Assembly: GCA_949316495.1 (NCBI GenBank)
Contig: OX439003.1
Location: 43,907,725 to 43,971,724, forward strand
Direction of reading: 5' to 3'
Source of the DNA: Amphiduros pacificus
Lineage: Eukaryota; Annelida; Polychaeta; Phyllodocida; Hesionidae
DNA: 64,000 nucleotides
In this document: positions 1 to 11,273 of the stretch, piece by piece
How positions within the stretch are numbered: position 1 is the stretch's first letter
How the letters are laid out: each line of letters starts with the position of its first letter
Notes under the pieces: generated by a model
Told to the model about the DNA's origin: nothing
Database searches by the model: none
Seen by the model: only the letters and a program-made list of their open reading frames with translations
Made by a program: the position numbers and the translations under genes

Positions 1-145
1 ACTGTGGCGTTTGAAAGTGATTGAATATTCTACAGGTCAAACACCTGATTTGCGGGAGGTAGCTTGTTTATCCTAAAGTTTTATGACCACAAGTCATCTA
101 GACCTACACCCAAATCTCTGTAAAACTGTGTGTAATTTAATGTAA

Positions 146-292
146 ATGGTGTTTTACGACCCTTTCAGCAACTTTGGCCATATCCATACTTTCAAACCAT
201 TAAACCAATGTGAAAGTTGCACTGCCGGTAGTGGGAGTCGAACCCACCACCTCCCGTCCTTCACTCTACCAACTGTGCGAATGAGGCCGGTA
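146..292 (-). mobile_element. tRNA-derived SINE (family F) with perfect 13-bp target duplication
   Basis: On the minus strand the element starts with a tRNA-like head: A-box-like cacagttggtagagtg and B-box-like gtgggttcgactccc. It ends with a tail gaaagggtcgtaaaacaccat. It is flanked by identical 13-bp repeats taatttaatgtaa at 133-145 and 293-305, the classic mark of LINE-driven retroposition. The exact repeats suggest a fairly young insertion. Confidence 0.75.
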
Positions 293-391
293 TAATTTAA
301 TGTAATATGATAATAATCATTCAAACTTATATAGCGAAAATGCTACACCAGGTCTGCTCAGGGCAGTGATCTAATGAGGCAAATTTCCATT

Positions 392-578
392 GAAAGCAGT
401 CACATTTGAAAAGTAAGTAGTTTCCTGAAGCAGTTATACTTGAAAAGTAAGTTTCCTGAAAGCAGATATACTTGAAAAGTAAGTTTCCTGAAAGCAGATA
501 TACTTGAAAAGTAAGCTTCCTGAAAGCAGATATACTTCAAAAGTAAGTTTCCTGAAAGCAGATATACTTCAAAAGTAA
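392..578. repeat. 32-bp minisatellite
   Basis: About five copies of a 32-bp unit carrying aagtttcctgaaagcagata and tacttgaaaag. The copies differ by a few substitutions, and the first is slightly longer. No coding potential is evident. Confidence 0.85.
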
Positions 579-1001
579 GTCATACTTGCGAAGAGGAGTC
601 TAATTCCAACACAGAAGCCTCCAAGCTTGCCCTTTGATGTATGCTGCATGCTATTGCACATAAACCCAATTAATGTCTGTTAAGCATATTGTGTTCATTT
701 TTAGGAGAGGACTGTGACAATTGACCTTAATTATAAAGGAAATGCCTGCCAAACCGACTGGATGCCTATCACAATGACAGCCTTTTTGGGGTGACCTACT
801 TTTTACAACATTTCAGTGAAAGTGGTGATGACTTTCTAAATAATCTTGTTTCTATGACAATTTATTTTAGTTTCAACTATGATCTGTGTATGTATATCAA
901 AATAGGAAGTAGTTTTGTGAGCGTGTTCAAATGTACACATTAACCTGACTGTCGAACTACAAATAATATTTTATGTAGTGTCATGATAATTTTGAGGGTC
1001 A

Positions 1002-1260
1002 TGGACCGTGGCCCAATTGGCCAGAGGGTAAACATATTAGCACCAGTTCCGATGTGACCATCTGAAGATTGTGGGTTCCCGGCCATGCCAAATTTAAATT
1101 AATGGGTTGACCTGGTGTTTTGGAAATCTGTGAACAGGTGGGTTGGCATATCAAGGACATGTCAATGACAATTCGACATGGCAATTCAGTTATATCTACT
1201 CTAATTAGGTCTTATCATGAAATGACTGAAATAATGTTGAAATTGATTTAAAATCCCGAA
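1002..1260 (+). mobile_element. tRNA-derived SINE (family A) copy
   Basis: The head ccgtggcccaattggccagag resembles a tRNA A box, and gattgtgggttcccgg a degraded B box. The body (aggtgggttggcatatcaag) and tail (gaaatgactgaaataatgttga) match the other family A copies in this window. The copy is old and diverged. Confidence 0.72.
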
Positions 1261-1714
1261 CTAACATGATAATTTTGGAAATGTTTCATAGACGTAGGCC
1301 AAGCAAATGGCGCTGCTGAAAAATAGGTGAACTTTTATATATTGATACACTCATTTTTTCGTTGGGGTGACAATATTTCTTAAATGTACTGTAATTTATG
1401 GAGAGTGGTATGTTTTACATGTATTTAACATTGTCATGGAATGAGTTGTATGACACTGACATGCAAGTCATTTCTTGGAATCGATTTCCAGTAAGGTCAC
1501 GTTATGCAAACGTTGCATGCAAACAAAACGATAATTGGTTATCAACCTAGTTTCAGCAATCAGTTTTAAACACTCAGTGCTTTTCTCTCTCTCTCTCTAT
1601 CTTCGTACCCCTGAGACAGGAATAAATACATAAGATAAAGAGAATGTGGTGAAAACCTTTAATCATGCAATATAAGGACACTATCAGTAGTTTAAGAGTA
1701 TTATTATGGAGGTA

Positions 1715-2330
1715 AGCCAACTATTAGGGAATCACAAATAGATCAGTCAATTATTGGAGAATGATAAATAGATCAGGCAGTTATTGGAGAACGATAAATA
1801 GATCAGTCAATTATTGGAGAATGATAAAAGGACCATTCAATAATTGGAGAATGATAAATAGATCAGTTATCAGTCAATAATTGGAGAATGATAAATAGAT
1901 CAATCATCAGTTAATAATTGGAGAAAGATAAATAGATCAATCATCAGTCAATAATTGGAGATTGATAAATAGATCAGTCATCAGTCAATTATTGGAGATT
2001 GATGAATAGATCAGTTATCAGTCAATAATTGGAGAATGATAAATAGATCAATCATCAGTCAATAATTGGAGAATGATAAATAGATCAATCATCAGTTAAT
2101 AATTGGAGAAAGATGAATAGATCAATCATCAGTCAATAATTGGAGATTGATAAATAGATCAGTCATCAGTCAATTATTGGAGATTGATGAATAGATCAGT
2201 TATCAGTCAATAATTGGAGAATGATAAATAGATCAATCATCAGTCAATAATTGGAGAATGATAAATAGATCAATCATCAGTCAATAATTGGAGATTGATA
2301 AATAGATCAGTCAATTATTGGAGAATGTGA
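1715..2330. repeat. 30/37-bp minisatellite with higher-order blocks
   Basis: About 17 units of tcaataattggagaatgata plus aatagatcag. The left end uses a 30-bp unit, and the rest mostly a 37-bp unit with an extra tcatcag. The variant gatcagttatcagtc recurs at 1861, 2009 and 2194, spaced 148 and 185 bp (4 and 5 units), so whole blocks were duplicated. Confidence 0.9.
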
Positions 2331-3654
2331 CCTCTTTAAAATGTATTAACTGAATTAAAGACAATCTCGACACTATCAAGAAGTTTGTGACTGTAACTCA
2401 TTGGCTCGCCTTTCATCTTTGAGTGACAAGAATTCTTTCTTTTGCTTTATAGAATATACATAACACAAACTATGGGCTTTGGTAACCGTTCATACAGCAC
2501 TGGTGGGAATGAGAAACAACTCAACCTTTATTTGCCATACAACATGACCAAATTAGACCATTAGAATGTGAGTCACGTCCCATAACCAGAATCTCTCTAA
2601 AGAAGAACCTTGGAGTGCTGTGCTCCAAGTCTGAACAATTATCCTAATGTGCCATCACATCATATAAACCCCGGCTGTCCAAACCCTCAGAAGTTGCAAG
2701 GCGACTGAGAAGTCTATGTTAGGTTTGTTATTCTGTTTCTTTAACATTCTATGCTGTAACAGTTGAGAAGATGGAGAGAGAACATAGCCTGTTATTGTTA
2801 CCCCTGATCTGCTCATTAGGGACCGTTCTAATCTCTTAATCTCCTCCTAAGCCAGTCACCAGAAAGTACAGCAGCTTATTTGTGACAAACTTTGTTGCAC
2901 TGGTGATAAATCAAGATGAATATTACCCTCCATAACAGGACTTCTCTCTCATATCAGTCCCTTTCGTACTGCCGGGTAGCTGTACTGATTGGTCATTTCA
3001 TGTGTCAAACACCTGATTACAGTTTATAACCTGATGTTAGTCAATTCAGATTCGATATTATTGTGAGCAAGGCAAGTATTTATAACTTGGGATATTCCAA
3101 ATTTAGAATGGTGTCAAATATGGGCTAATGACTGCAGAGGCAGTAATTGAATACTACCTATATAATGCAGAGTAGAAGAGTATGTCTTTTAGTCAAAATA
3201 AAAGTTATATATCCGCTCTATATAGGATTATACAGAAAGCAAAGTTGATGGGCATTGGCCAATATTGTGCTGACATCATGATATCTCAGAGGAAATATCG
3301 TTGGACATTCCATTATTTTGTCATCTCACATGCACAAAGGGCCATTTGCTTTGGATGTCAACATCAAATGAAGTCCAGGGTGTATATTCGACCTTTTCAG
3401 AGATGGACATGGTCACTGACATATTAAATCTGACAAAAGGCCTAGAGGTGGTAGGATGGGAAGGAAATGACCATACCTTGTTAGTCCCGACCCTTCATAT
3501 GGATGCCAACAGCATGTTAATGCCATTCCGGAAACTCTTCTCTGGCAAATTAACATGTGCAGAAGACAACCTTTCTTACCTTATGGGTCATGTTCACTTC
3601 AAGCTCACAAGGCACTATGACATGCCCCACACACTCATAGCGTGTGGTTTTTTT
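2331..3654. other. Unassigned AT-rich DNA
   Basis: No recognisable gene. An open frame of 139 codons at 3301-3720 shows no known domain, and its end runs into dispersed repeat family E. A small palindrome (CTTGGAG / CTCCAAG) lies at 2609-2629 and is described under findings. Confidence 0.5.
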
Positions 3655-3860
3655 GCTTTTTTTTCAAAAGCAAATAGACCTGTTGTTGGAGGTGAAACAC
3701 TGGGAGGATTAAAAACATGAATCGGGGAGAGCGCCAAAAGTTGTCATACCTATCTGTGATACCTGTAACCTTGGAGTATTCAAAATAATTACTCCAAGCT
3801 GTAATCAAGCTGTGACAGCACCGAAACCAAGATTGCCAAAGGTTGGCCGAATAGTGAATC
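3655..3860 (+). repeat. Dispersed repeat family E, copy 1, carrying a palindrome insertion
   Basis: The copy shares ggaggtgaaacactggg, then tctgtgatacctgtaa, caagctgtgacagc and a closing ggttggccgaatagtgaat with copies at 19545, 38760, 40258 (minus) and 26030 (minus). A short palindrome at 3770-3799 interrupts it exactly where the other copies are continuous. No tRNA head or terminal repeat was recognised, so the class is unknown. Confidence 0.5.
3770..3799. mobile_element. Short palindrome insertion with 6-bp target duplication
   Basis: The arms are cttggagtatt and aattactccaag around a short loop. It is flanked by tgtaac (3764-3769) and tgtaat (3800-3805). Other family E copies read straight through (gatagctgtagccaaactgtg), so this looks like an insertion that duplicated TGTAAY. 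It is closely similar to the palindrome at 10862-10884. Confidence 0.55.
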
Positions 3861-4291
3861 AACAACTCATGATATAAGGTGATATTTATTTTGTAACTTA
3901 CGTTCTGATATTGTCTTTATTGTTGGGCAGAGAGTAGATCACTCATAACACTGGCTGATAATAAGGTTGATAATTGCCTTGTTTTCATACCACAAATAAA
4001 ATAAAAAAACAATTATGGGCTTGGATAAGTTGATATGAATTGTACAAATTACTCAATATAGTAATAGTGACCTTGCCAACGTAGAATCCGGCTTGCTACA
4101 AAGACTTTAAGATTGGCGATGTTCTGTCGGATTATTGGCTGATTTACGTCATTGACAAAATAGCTATCAATTATGTCTTTCCAAAAATGTCTGATGATGT
4201 AAAATATATTATTATGATTCATTAAAAGGTAGAGCAGAAGTTTCTGAATGGTGACGAATTAAGATAAGATAATGTCAAGTGCTGCAGATGG

Positions 4292-4362
4292 AAATGACTC
4301 ACTACAGCAAATGACCCACTACAGCAAATGACTCACTACAGCAAATGACCCACCACAGCACA
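4292..4362. repeat. 17-bp short tandem repeat
   Basis: Four units of aatgacccactacagca with small changes. Confidence 0.8.
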
Positions 4363-4555
4363 CATCTGGTCAACTTTCCCTTTTTTGCTGGATAATCTAA
4401 TGATTGACAAGGACCAAAATGCGCGAAATTGACGTGCGTTATCCTAATTGTGGCTGTTTAGGCATTAAAGATACTATGGATAAGAGATGTTACACAACCC
4501 ATGTTTATCTCATACTTGGAACCTGAAGAGGGTGCTTTGCACCTATGAGATATTC

Positions 4556-4650
4556 TTTTGCAGATCACCCCTCTGCTGAACTACTTTTGCATATCACCCC
4601 TCTGCCGAACTACTTTCGCAGATCACCCCTCTGCCGAACTACTTTTACAG
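4556..4650. repeat. 29-bp short tandem repeat
   Basis: About three copies of a 29-bp unit containing agatcacccctctgc and cgaactacttt. Confidence 0.8.
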
Positions 4651-5385
4651 ATCATCCTTTGTTCTAAGGACCAGTGAGATCCTTTCACCAGACCCCAGAC
4701 CCCTTATCGACCCTAGATGGTTATAAAGCAGACCACTGTTAACATTGCAAGAAGTACAGATCTATGTTGTTATGTGGCCTCACAATATAGAGTGGCGCAA
4801 AGCTTGATTATTCTTTGGATGACTTTTAATTACATAAAGAAAATATAAATACTTGATAAGCGACTTTAACTCAACTAGAGCTCTATCAACTCCACCAAAC
4901 ATTTCTTTGGTTGAAAAAGAAGAGACCTTGCCTGTTCCACAAACCCCTCCAGATCACTTATCTGGGCTGCCGATTGGTGATTGGAGAACACTTGTTCCTA
5001 GGTTGAACTTTTGTGTTTATTTCAATTGAAAATCATGTGACCATGTTATGCTAGAATGTTTCTTCTTATAAACAATTGTTCCATATGTCATGATATATTT
5101 AAACTTGCATAGCCACTACCTGACCTGTAGAAATCTTAAATTATTTCTTAAACCAGTGCATAAAAATACCTCTGATACCCAAAATTAGGGGCTAGTTGGG
5201 GTGAGAGATAATTCATTAGTCAGTTCCCATCTTTCTCAATTATGTAGTGTGAGCAGTGAAGTGGACTTTCTATTGAAAAGTGGAGAAAATATTTTCCGGG
5301 AACAAACATACTTCATGTGAAGGTAACGTCCATTTCTATCTATGGAGTACAATTAAACTTACCATGAAGTATAATCATTAACGTC
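4651..5385. other. Unassigned AT-rich DNA
   Basis: No gene, repeat or strong signal seen. Confidence 0.5.
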
Positions 5386-5672
5386 GGGGGCCACAGGCTG
5401 TGATGCAGTTGGTTGAGGCTCAAGCTAAAAAGCACTAGTGATGATCCAAAGGTTGTGAGTTCGATTCTCGGCTATGCTAAGATTTTATTTGTATTGTCAC
5501 AATATCCCATATGAGCTGAGAACCGTGCCTGGAAGGTAAGCATGTCATCTTTGTAAATCTGGGACCAGGTGGGTTGTCATGTCAAGGACCTGCGACATGA
5601 CAGTCCAGACAGGCAGCGCTCCACCAGCCTCTGCTGCTAATGTCTCACCAAACTCAAACAAACAAAACAACG
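5386..5672 (+). mobile_element. tRNA-derived SINE (family A) copy
   Basis: The head ctgtgatgcagttggttgag is followed by the B-box-like gttgtgagttcgattctcgg, the body atgagctgagaaccgtgcct, the block aggtgggttgtcatgtcaag and an (aaac)n-type tail. The order is the same as in other copies. Confidence 0.78.
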
Positions 5673-6796
5673 ACACCAGTATATGTACACAACTAACAAC
5701 CTTTACCAATCCGCAAGCCTGGGGCCCTTCTTGATGACAACGTGTGACGTGAAGCCCTTTTAGATCAGATTTCGGAACGACGGCCCCGCTAAGAATGTTA
5801 AGATACATTCGGACTGGAGGGAATCGTGACATCCTGTTATTGTACAGAATATTTTCATTTTTCTAGTTATTGCTTTCTCAAGGTTGCCTGACATCTTATA
5901 TATGCAGGTGTTAACATATGTTTTAGAGGTATTGCAATCTGGATCTTAATTTACAAATGACGTATATATAAAATGAGAATCATACTACTTTCAAGCGCTA
6001 ATGGAATTGGATACTGTCCATGACATTGAAGTGCAACATAATGATGTTCTGAGACTGATGCTATTCTGATTGCTATTCTGCTGACTTATGTATAAATTAT
6101 CCATAAAGAAACATAGGTCATGACCACTTTTGAATTTAATGACCATTAGTGAATATAATAAATGTATCACATGACTTTTTTTTTTAAATGAATTATTTCC
6201 CTTATTTTCCTTTTCAAAATCCGAAATAGATACATAGTATATTTTCAATATGTGTTAAAGAATGAATAGAACCATATATTTAGCTCTATGATTTTTACAC
6301 TGATCTGTTTCTCTGTTTACTTCTTAAACATATCTTTGAAATTGAATATTTACTTGGTCTTCCTGGGTTTAGTACTCATTGCTGGGTTACTAATGCATTT
6401 GTATATGGTGATAATTCATTTCAAAGCAAGAAACTAATTTCTGATTCTTATCGGTGTGACTCGCATCTCTCATCTGCTTGCATATATAAAGAGGCCTGCT
6501 TTGATCGGATGCCTAATGGCTGTAGATCTGATATTAGTTTGTTACTTGTTACCATGTGATGTCAGCATGTATCTTCTCTCAGATGACTCACCAAACTTTA
6601 TCTGGAAGCAAGGCGATATGTTATATATATATAGACATGCAACAGTAGTAGTTTTGATACATAATTAATATTCCATTTTTGAAAAGTTATGAACATCTTA
6701 TATATCATGCTAATTTGTTCAAAAAAAGCTCCAATTGTTTTTCACAATTGTCAAGTATACATTACATAACAAAATCCTGCATCTGCAATGTATGAC
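5673..6796. other. Unassigned AT-rich DNA
   Basis: No recognisable gene. Short open frames here have no motif support. Confidence 0.5.
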
Positions 6797-7067
6797 ATTT
6801 TACGTCACTTTCAACATTATTTCAGCTATTTCATGACGAGGCCTACTTGCAGCAGATACAGTCGACCTCACTGAATTGTCATGTCGCAGGTACTTGACAA
6901 CAAGGACAATGGGTTAACCCTTCAGGCAACGGGTCTCATCAGCTCATATGAGAAATTGTATAAAAAAAACAATGCTGACATGGCCAGGAATCGAACCTGC
7001 GACCTTTAGATCACCACAGAGGAACTGGTGCTAATAAGGGTGTGTTCCGACCAACGGCCGTTGGCCT
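6797..7067 (-). mobile_element. tRNA-derived SINE (family A) copy, near full length
   Basis: Read on the minus strand it has the head, a clean B-box-like gcaggttcgattcctggcc, the body (ctcatatgagctgatgagac) and the tail aaataatgttgaaagtgacg. It is one of the better preserved copies. Confidence 0.8.
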
Positions 7068-8125
7068 AGCACTCTGGTGGAAGTTCTGCAGAAAAGAGGG
7101 GTGTTATTTATTGATTACAAGTCCTTTTCAGCACTACACAAACTACCAAGTCCATTTTCGAACTTTTCCATATGGCGGAGAGATATATGAGGAAAGAAGA
7201 TATCCCAAGTGTCCAGATTCACTAACATCCTGCTAAACCGAATTGCTGGCTTTATATCTATTTAGGCAATTATAAGTTCAATATAGGTCATTATGTGTTT
7301 TGCTCAACATGATATCATGGTCGGGTTCACATGAATAGTAAGCAAACAGGAATTGATTTACACATACCAGTGTTTTGCTGTTTTGTAAACATTTCTAAGG
7401 CATCTCTCACATTTCCACTTTTTATTATGATTCTCATTTACTCTAAGAATATGTGATCTTGATAATTCAGAACATAAAATGATTTTCATGACAAGAATAA
7501 ACCAAACAGGATCAGCAAGACCTACACCCTTGTAAGATATGGGCTGTTGACTGGCACAATCACTTTTTACATGCAGCTTTATATCTCAAAATGAAGGAAT
7601 ACACATTCGTAAGCAGTTGACAATGTTTTTTACATTGGAAGTTAAGACAAATGATGTGAACATCAATCATATGAGATTCTAGAGCATCTATCGGCATTCT
7701 TTGACGTTTTCTTCCTGCACACGACTCACCCAAACATTATATTAAAACAAAGTAATATGATATATTGGCTGTGAAGATTTGTACATTTTTAATGCAGTGT
7801 TATATAATTGCATTTCTAAAGAAATAGTGAGAATATGAAATATAAATATTTTGTGACTGAAAGACTTATTCCTGCGGTAAACGTATATTGTGCAACATTG
7901 TGGCAAGCATCTGCTGAGAGGGTTTTTATAAGTTAAATCATATTCCATGAGCCTTCCAACTTCAGACAGACAACTTGCCAACTGAAGCAGGCCTTATTTC
8001 CCTCTCATAAATCTTCTACATGGATAAAGCTGCATTTGTTGCAATGGATATATCTAAGTTCAGATGATTTAAACTGTAATATTAGACTTGTGACATATTT
8101 TCGGTTTGATTGACATAACTCAACC
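7068..8125. other. Unassigned AT-rich DNA
   Basis: No gene or repeat recognised. Confidence 0.5.
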
Positions 8126-8268
8126 TATGTATGTATGTATGTATGTATGTATGTATGTATGTATGTATGTATGTATGTATGTATGTATGTATGTATGTAT
8201 GTATGTATGTGTGTATGTGTGTATGTGTGTATGTGTGTATGTGTGTATGTGTGTATGTGTGTGTGTGA
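8126..8268. repeat. (TATG)n grading into (TGTGTA)n microsatellite
   Basis: About 21 tetranucleotide units, then tgtgtatg-type units and a final (TG)n. Open frames across it on both strands (Met-Tyr-Val-Cys or Thr-His repeats) are products of the repeat. Confidence 0.97.
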
Positions 8269-9938
8269 TTCAAAACTTTATATCAATACATTTGTGTATT
8301 ACGGAAGCCATTCGGTTAACATTGACCGAATGTTAGCAGTTTATTTTCTTAAAGAATTCAATTTACCGAGAGTAGTATGTGATTGAACGACCTGAAGTAA
8401 GCATATTTGATGCATGTATACATTTGACATGCAAGTGACCTGCTTTAGTTCGCAATGGACCTGCCTATAATACATCACTCGGTGGTTACAGCGTGGGACA
8501 TTAAATACGACTGCTTTTGAACCTTTTTTGTGACTCACCACACGCTTTTCTCTTTTCTGAAAATATCATCTTTGTATATGGTCCAACCACCTCATCATGA
8601 GTGACAAGGCATATAAGGAGCCTCGTGCTGTATTGTTCTGTCATGCATAAGAATATTCAGAGGCCATTTCACACGACGGTGCTGTTTCTGCTTACGACAA
8701 TGCGAGTATTAACCAACATGTCGCAAATATTTTACGACATAATGATGAAAAATGGATGCACGACAATGACCCGTCAGTAGTTGATGGGGTCAATCTTTCC
8801 GATGAGAGCATCTACAGTGTTTATTAATACACTACAAGCGATAGACAATTTGTGCCATAGACAAAATCATTGTGACTGTGGTAGCTAAGCTGTAAAATCA
8901 CTGAATTCAAGATGGCTGAAAGTTGGTTGAATTTATCCTCAAAATCTCGAATATGTCTGACACGTAAAGCAAAGAACTAATTGACTCTTGTATTGAAGTG
9001 AGAGCACATTTATAAGATATACTTATCCATATTCAAGTAAATGAAAAGTGTTACGAGATGGAATTGTCCAAAATGCAATTATTCAAGCTGAAGTATTCTT
9101 CCAGATGTTGTTCCCTAAGTGCTTTGACTGTCATTGTCATTTGATTATTGCGCAGTCTGAAATTAAAGTCTGTCATATTCTTCCACAAAGAATAGAACAA
9201 CCACATATTTGCATTCCCCGCCAAATTTATTTATCGATTTATAAAAGAAGGTCTTTGGGTAGGAAAGATCTTATATCTTTCTATCAGATGTATGTCGTAA
9301 AATGGAGATAATGGAATTATAGCATCTTATAAGTAGATGTCTACTCTTGGTTTAAAATATTTTGCAATGTAACAATGAACAATTCTCGTCTTTCAATCAA
9401 GCCAATCATAAAATCTATCAAAATGACATGATATGCAATATCCAACTAAATGGGCTATCAACATGTCAGGACGTGCCGTAGTGACTTGTACATTTTTTTT
9501 CATGCATAATGCCTTTTGACCAAAATATTACAGAAATGTCTAGTTTATATCAAAGAGCCATTACACTATGTCAGAAATATAATTTAAAGCTAATATTATG
9601 GTATTGTATGTGAATGCATTATGTTATAGCTGTGGCGGTTCCAGGTGTTATATGTCTGAAGTCAGTATTTATTTTACAGAGCTTGCTGTCAAAAATGTAG
9701 CTTTCATATTCAACTGCGCACTTATCTTACAATAAAGAGATTTGAAATCGTTTGCCACAGAAATATAAATTCACCACATGTTCACCTACATGTATAGATA
9801 AGTGTAATGTTTGCATTGACACATTAGTAGATATAAAAGAACAATGAGAAAAGTATCACGAGAAAAGTGCAATGAGATGTCACTAAATTGAGATTAAGAT
9901 TATGCATGTACTTTTGTGATAAACACTTCATTAAACAG
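8269..9938. other. Unassigned AT-rich DNA
   Basis: No recognisable gene. An 87-codon frame at 9048-9311 has no domain or codon signal that I recognise. Confidence 0.5.
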
Positions 9939-10584
9939 AGCATAAACTGCTCAATAGTAGAAATTATATAGTCCACAGCCATACATACAGTGGCAACATA
10001 AGATAATCATAATTATATTGACTGTCTACTATATCTTTATGTACTTTGCTATCCTACCTGTCATTAATTTCTCGTGATAGCTTCATCAGACATGAGTATC
10101 ACTTGTAGTTTGCTATGGTTTCCTCTGCAGTGATTGGATTCATTCAGAAGAGGAAGTAATATTATGACAGGGCAGTTGCTGTGGTGCGAAGAATGTGACA
10201 TTTTCCTAGCATTGATTGGGCAAATCCAGAAGTGGTGTTATTAGAGGACAGTCACTAATGGTGCAAGGAATGTGTAATATTGATGAATAAATCTAAGTGA
10301 ATCAAATATAAATGTATATTATTCCCAATTATTGATTATTGAGTAATTGAGTAATTGAATATTGGTTTGAGCGACACTTTGAAACATTTATTTTGTTTGC
10401 AATGTTTGCCTGCCTAATGTCCTTATCTTTTTTGAAGTGTGGCTGAGGACTTTTTTATTTTTTGTATTATCATCATAAATGTTATTCGTCTTGGAGTGAG
10501 AAAGAACTTACATGCAGATGCACGCTTGATCCTGTGGAAAACAACAACGACTCAAATAAAACGACAATATGAAGATACATCTTT

Positions 10585-10672
10585 GGCATGTCCTAGCAGG
10601 GATTTGAACCCCAGACCATTGGCACAGGAGACAGACGTCTTACCAACTAGTTTTTCCCACAGGTTATAATCT
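10585..10672 (-). mobile_element. tRNA-like module within the duplicated repeat (copy 1)
   Basis: On the minus strand: ctagttggtaagacgtctgt (A-box-like), then ggtctggggttcaaatccct (B-box-like). It resembles a tRNA-derived SINE head embedded in the larger unit. It lacks a convincing full cloverleaf, so I do not call a tRNA gene. The same module recurs in copy 2 at about 11920-12003. Confidence 0.5.
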
Positions 10673-10861
10673 GGATCTTTCCAATGCGAAAATGACTTCC
10701 AAGAGGACTATGATGAAGGAATCAACAAAGGGAACACAATGAATTTGAAAAATGATGCATAAGATTTAATAAACCCACCCTAATGAGACTGTTGAGAACG
10801 CAGGTGAAATACTTTACAAAATAATATTGTCCAAGTGTGTCAAGAAAATTGTTAGTTTAAT

Positions 10862-10885
10862 CTTGGAGTAATTATTACTCCAAGG
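10862..10885. mobile_element. Short palindrome insertion (filled site)
   Basis: Perfect 11-bp arms CTTGGAGTAAT and ATTACTCCAAG surround one base, with one extra G at the end. It is flanked by tttaat on both sides (10856-10861 and 10886-10891). The matching place in copy 2 (near 12190-12200) reads gtttaatcataag, with a single tttaat and no palindrome. Confidence 0.7.
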
Positions 10886-11273
10886 TTTAATCATAAGAAA
10901 TTGATAAATGTTTAGTTTTTTTTAGCAAATATTGGTTGATCAGTAATCTATCAATCATATGAACAAATATTGGGAAATGATTTTTCTTATTTTAAATGTA
11001 TCTTTCTTAAGATGTTTGGCACTCTGGACATATGCCCAAGGGACACGTAAAACGCTCATATACAAGTGACACTGGAAATTGATACACACAATACACGCAT
11101 TCAACGGAGGCAATGTAATTACGCTTAACAAGCTGTTCTCAAGCCTGCCTTGAATATTAAATTTGACCAAAGAAGTTTTTTGGCTGGACGAATTGAATAT
11201 ATATATATATTCTGTATTCTGGGTTTTGTACGTGAGGGGCTCACGATGGCTCTGTTACTCGTTACTCATCACT

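Larger units (their letters stand above)
9939..11243. repeat. 1.3-kb tandem duplication, copy 1
   Basis: The copy runs from agcataaactgc to ttttgtacgtgaggggctca. It matches copy 2 at a constant early offset of 1335 bp with only scattered differences, so the duplication is recent. It carries a tRNA-like segment on the minus strand (near 10585-10670: B-box-like ggggttcaaatccctgc), which explains the open frame ending RDLNPRPLAQETDVLPTSF. Unlike copy 2, it holds a 24-bp palindromic insertion at 10862-10885. The tail has a short TA run. Confidence 0.88.

Noticed and set aside
1715-2330. CRISPR array
   Set aside because: The repeats are adjacent, without unique spacers, in eukaryotic DNA. They are a minisatellite. 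The same reasoning excludes the arrays at 392, 33722, 47567 and 58286.
3301-3720. 139-codon open frame
   Set aside because: No recognised domain, no splice support, and its end lies in dispersed repeat family E.
8082-8386. Met-Tyr-Val-Cys and Thr-His repeat frames
   Set aside because: They are translations of the (TATG)n/(TG)n tract.
10439-10669. 76-codon frame ending RDLNPRPLAQ...
   Set aside because: It is a typical chance translation across a minus-strand tRNA-like module, duplicated with the repeat at 11772-12002.
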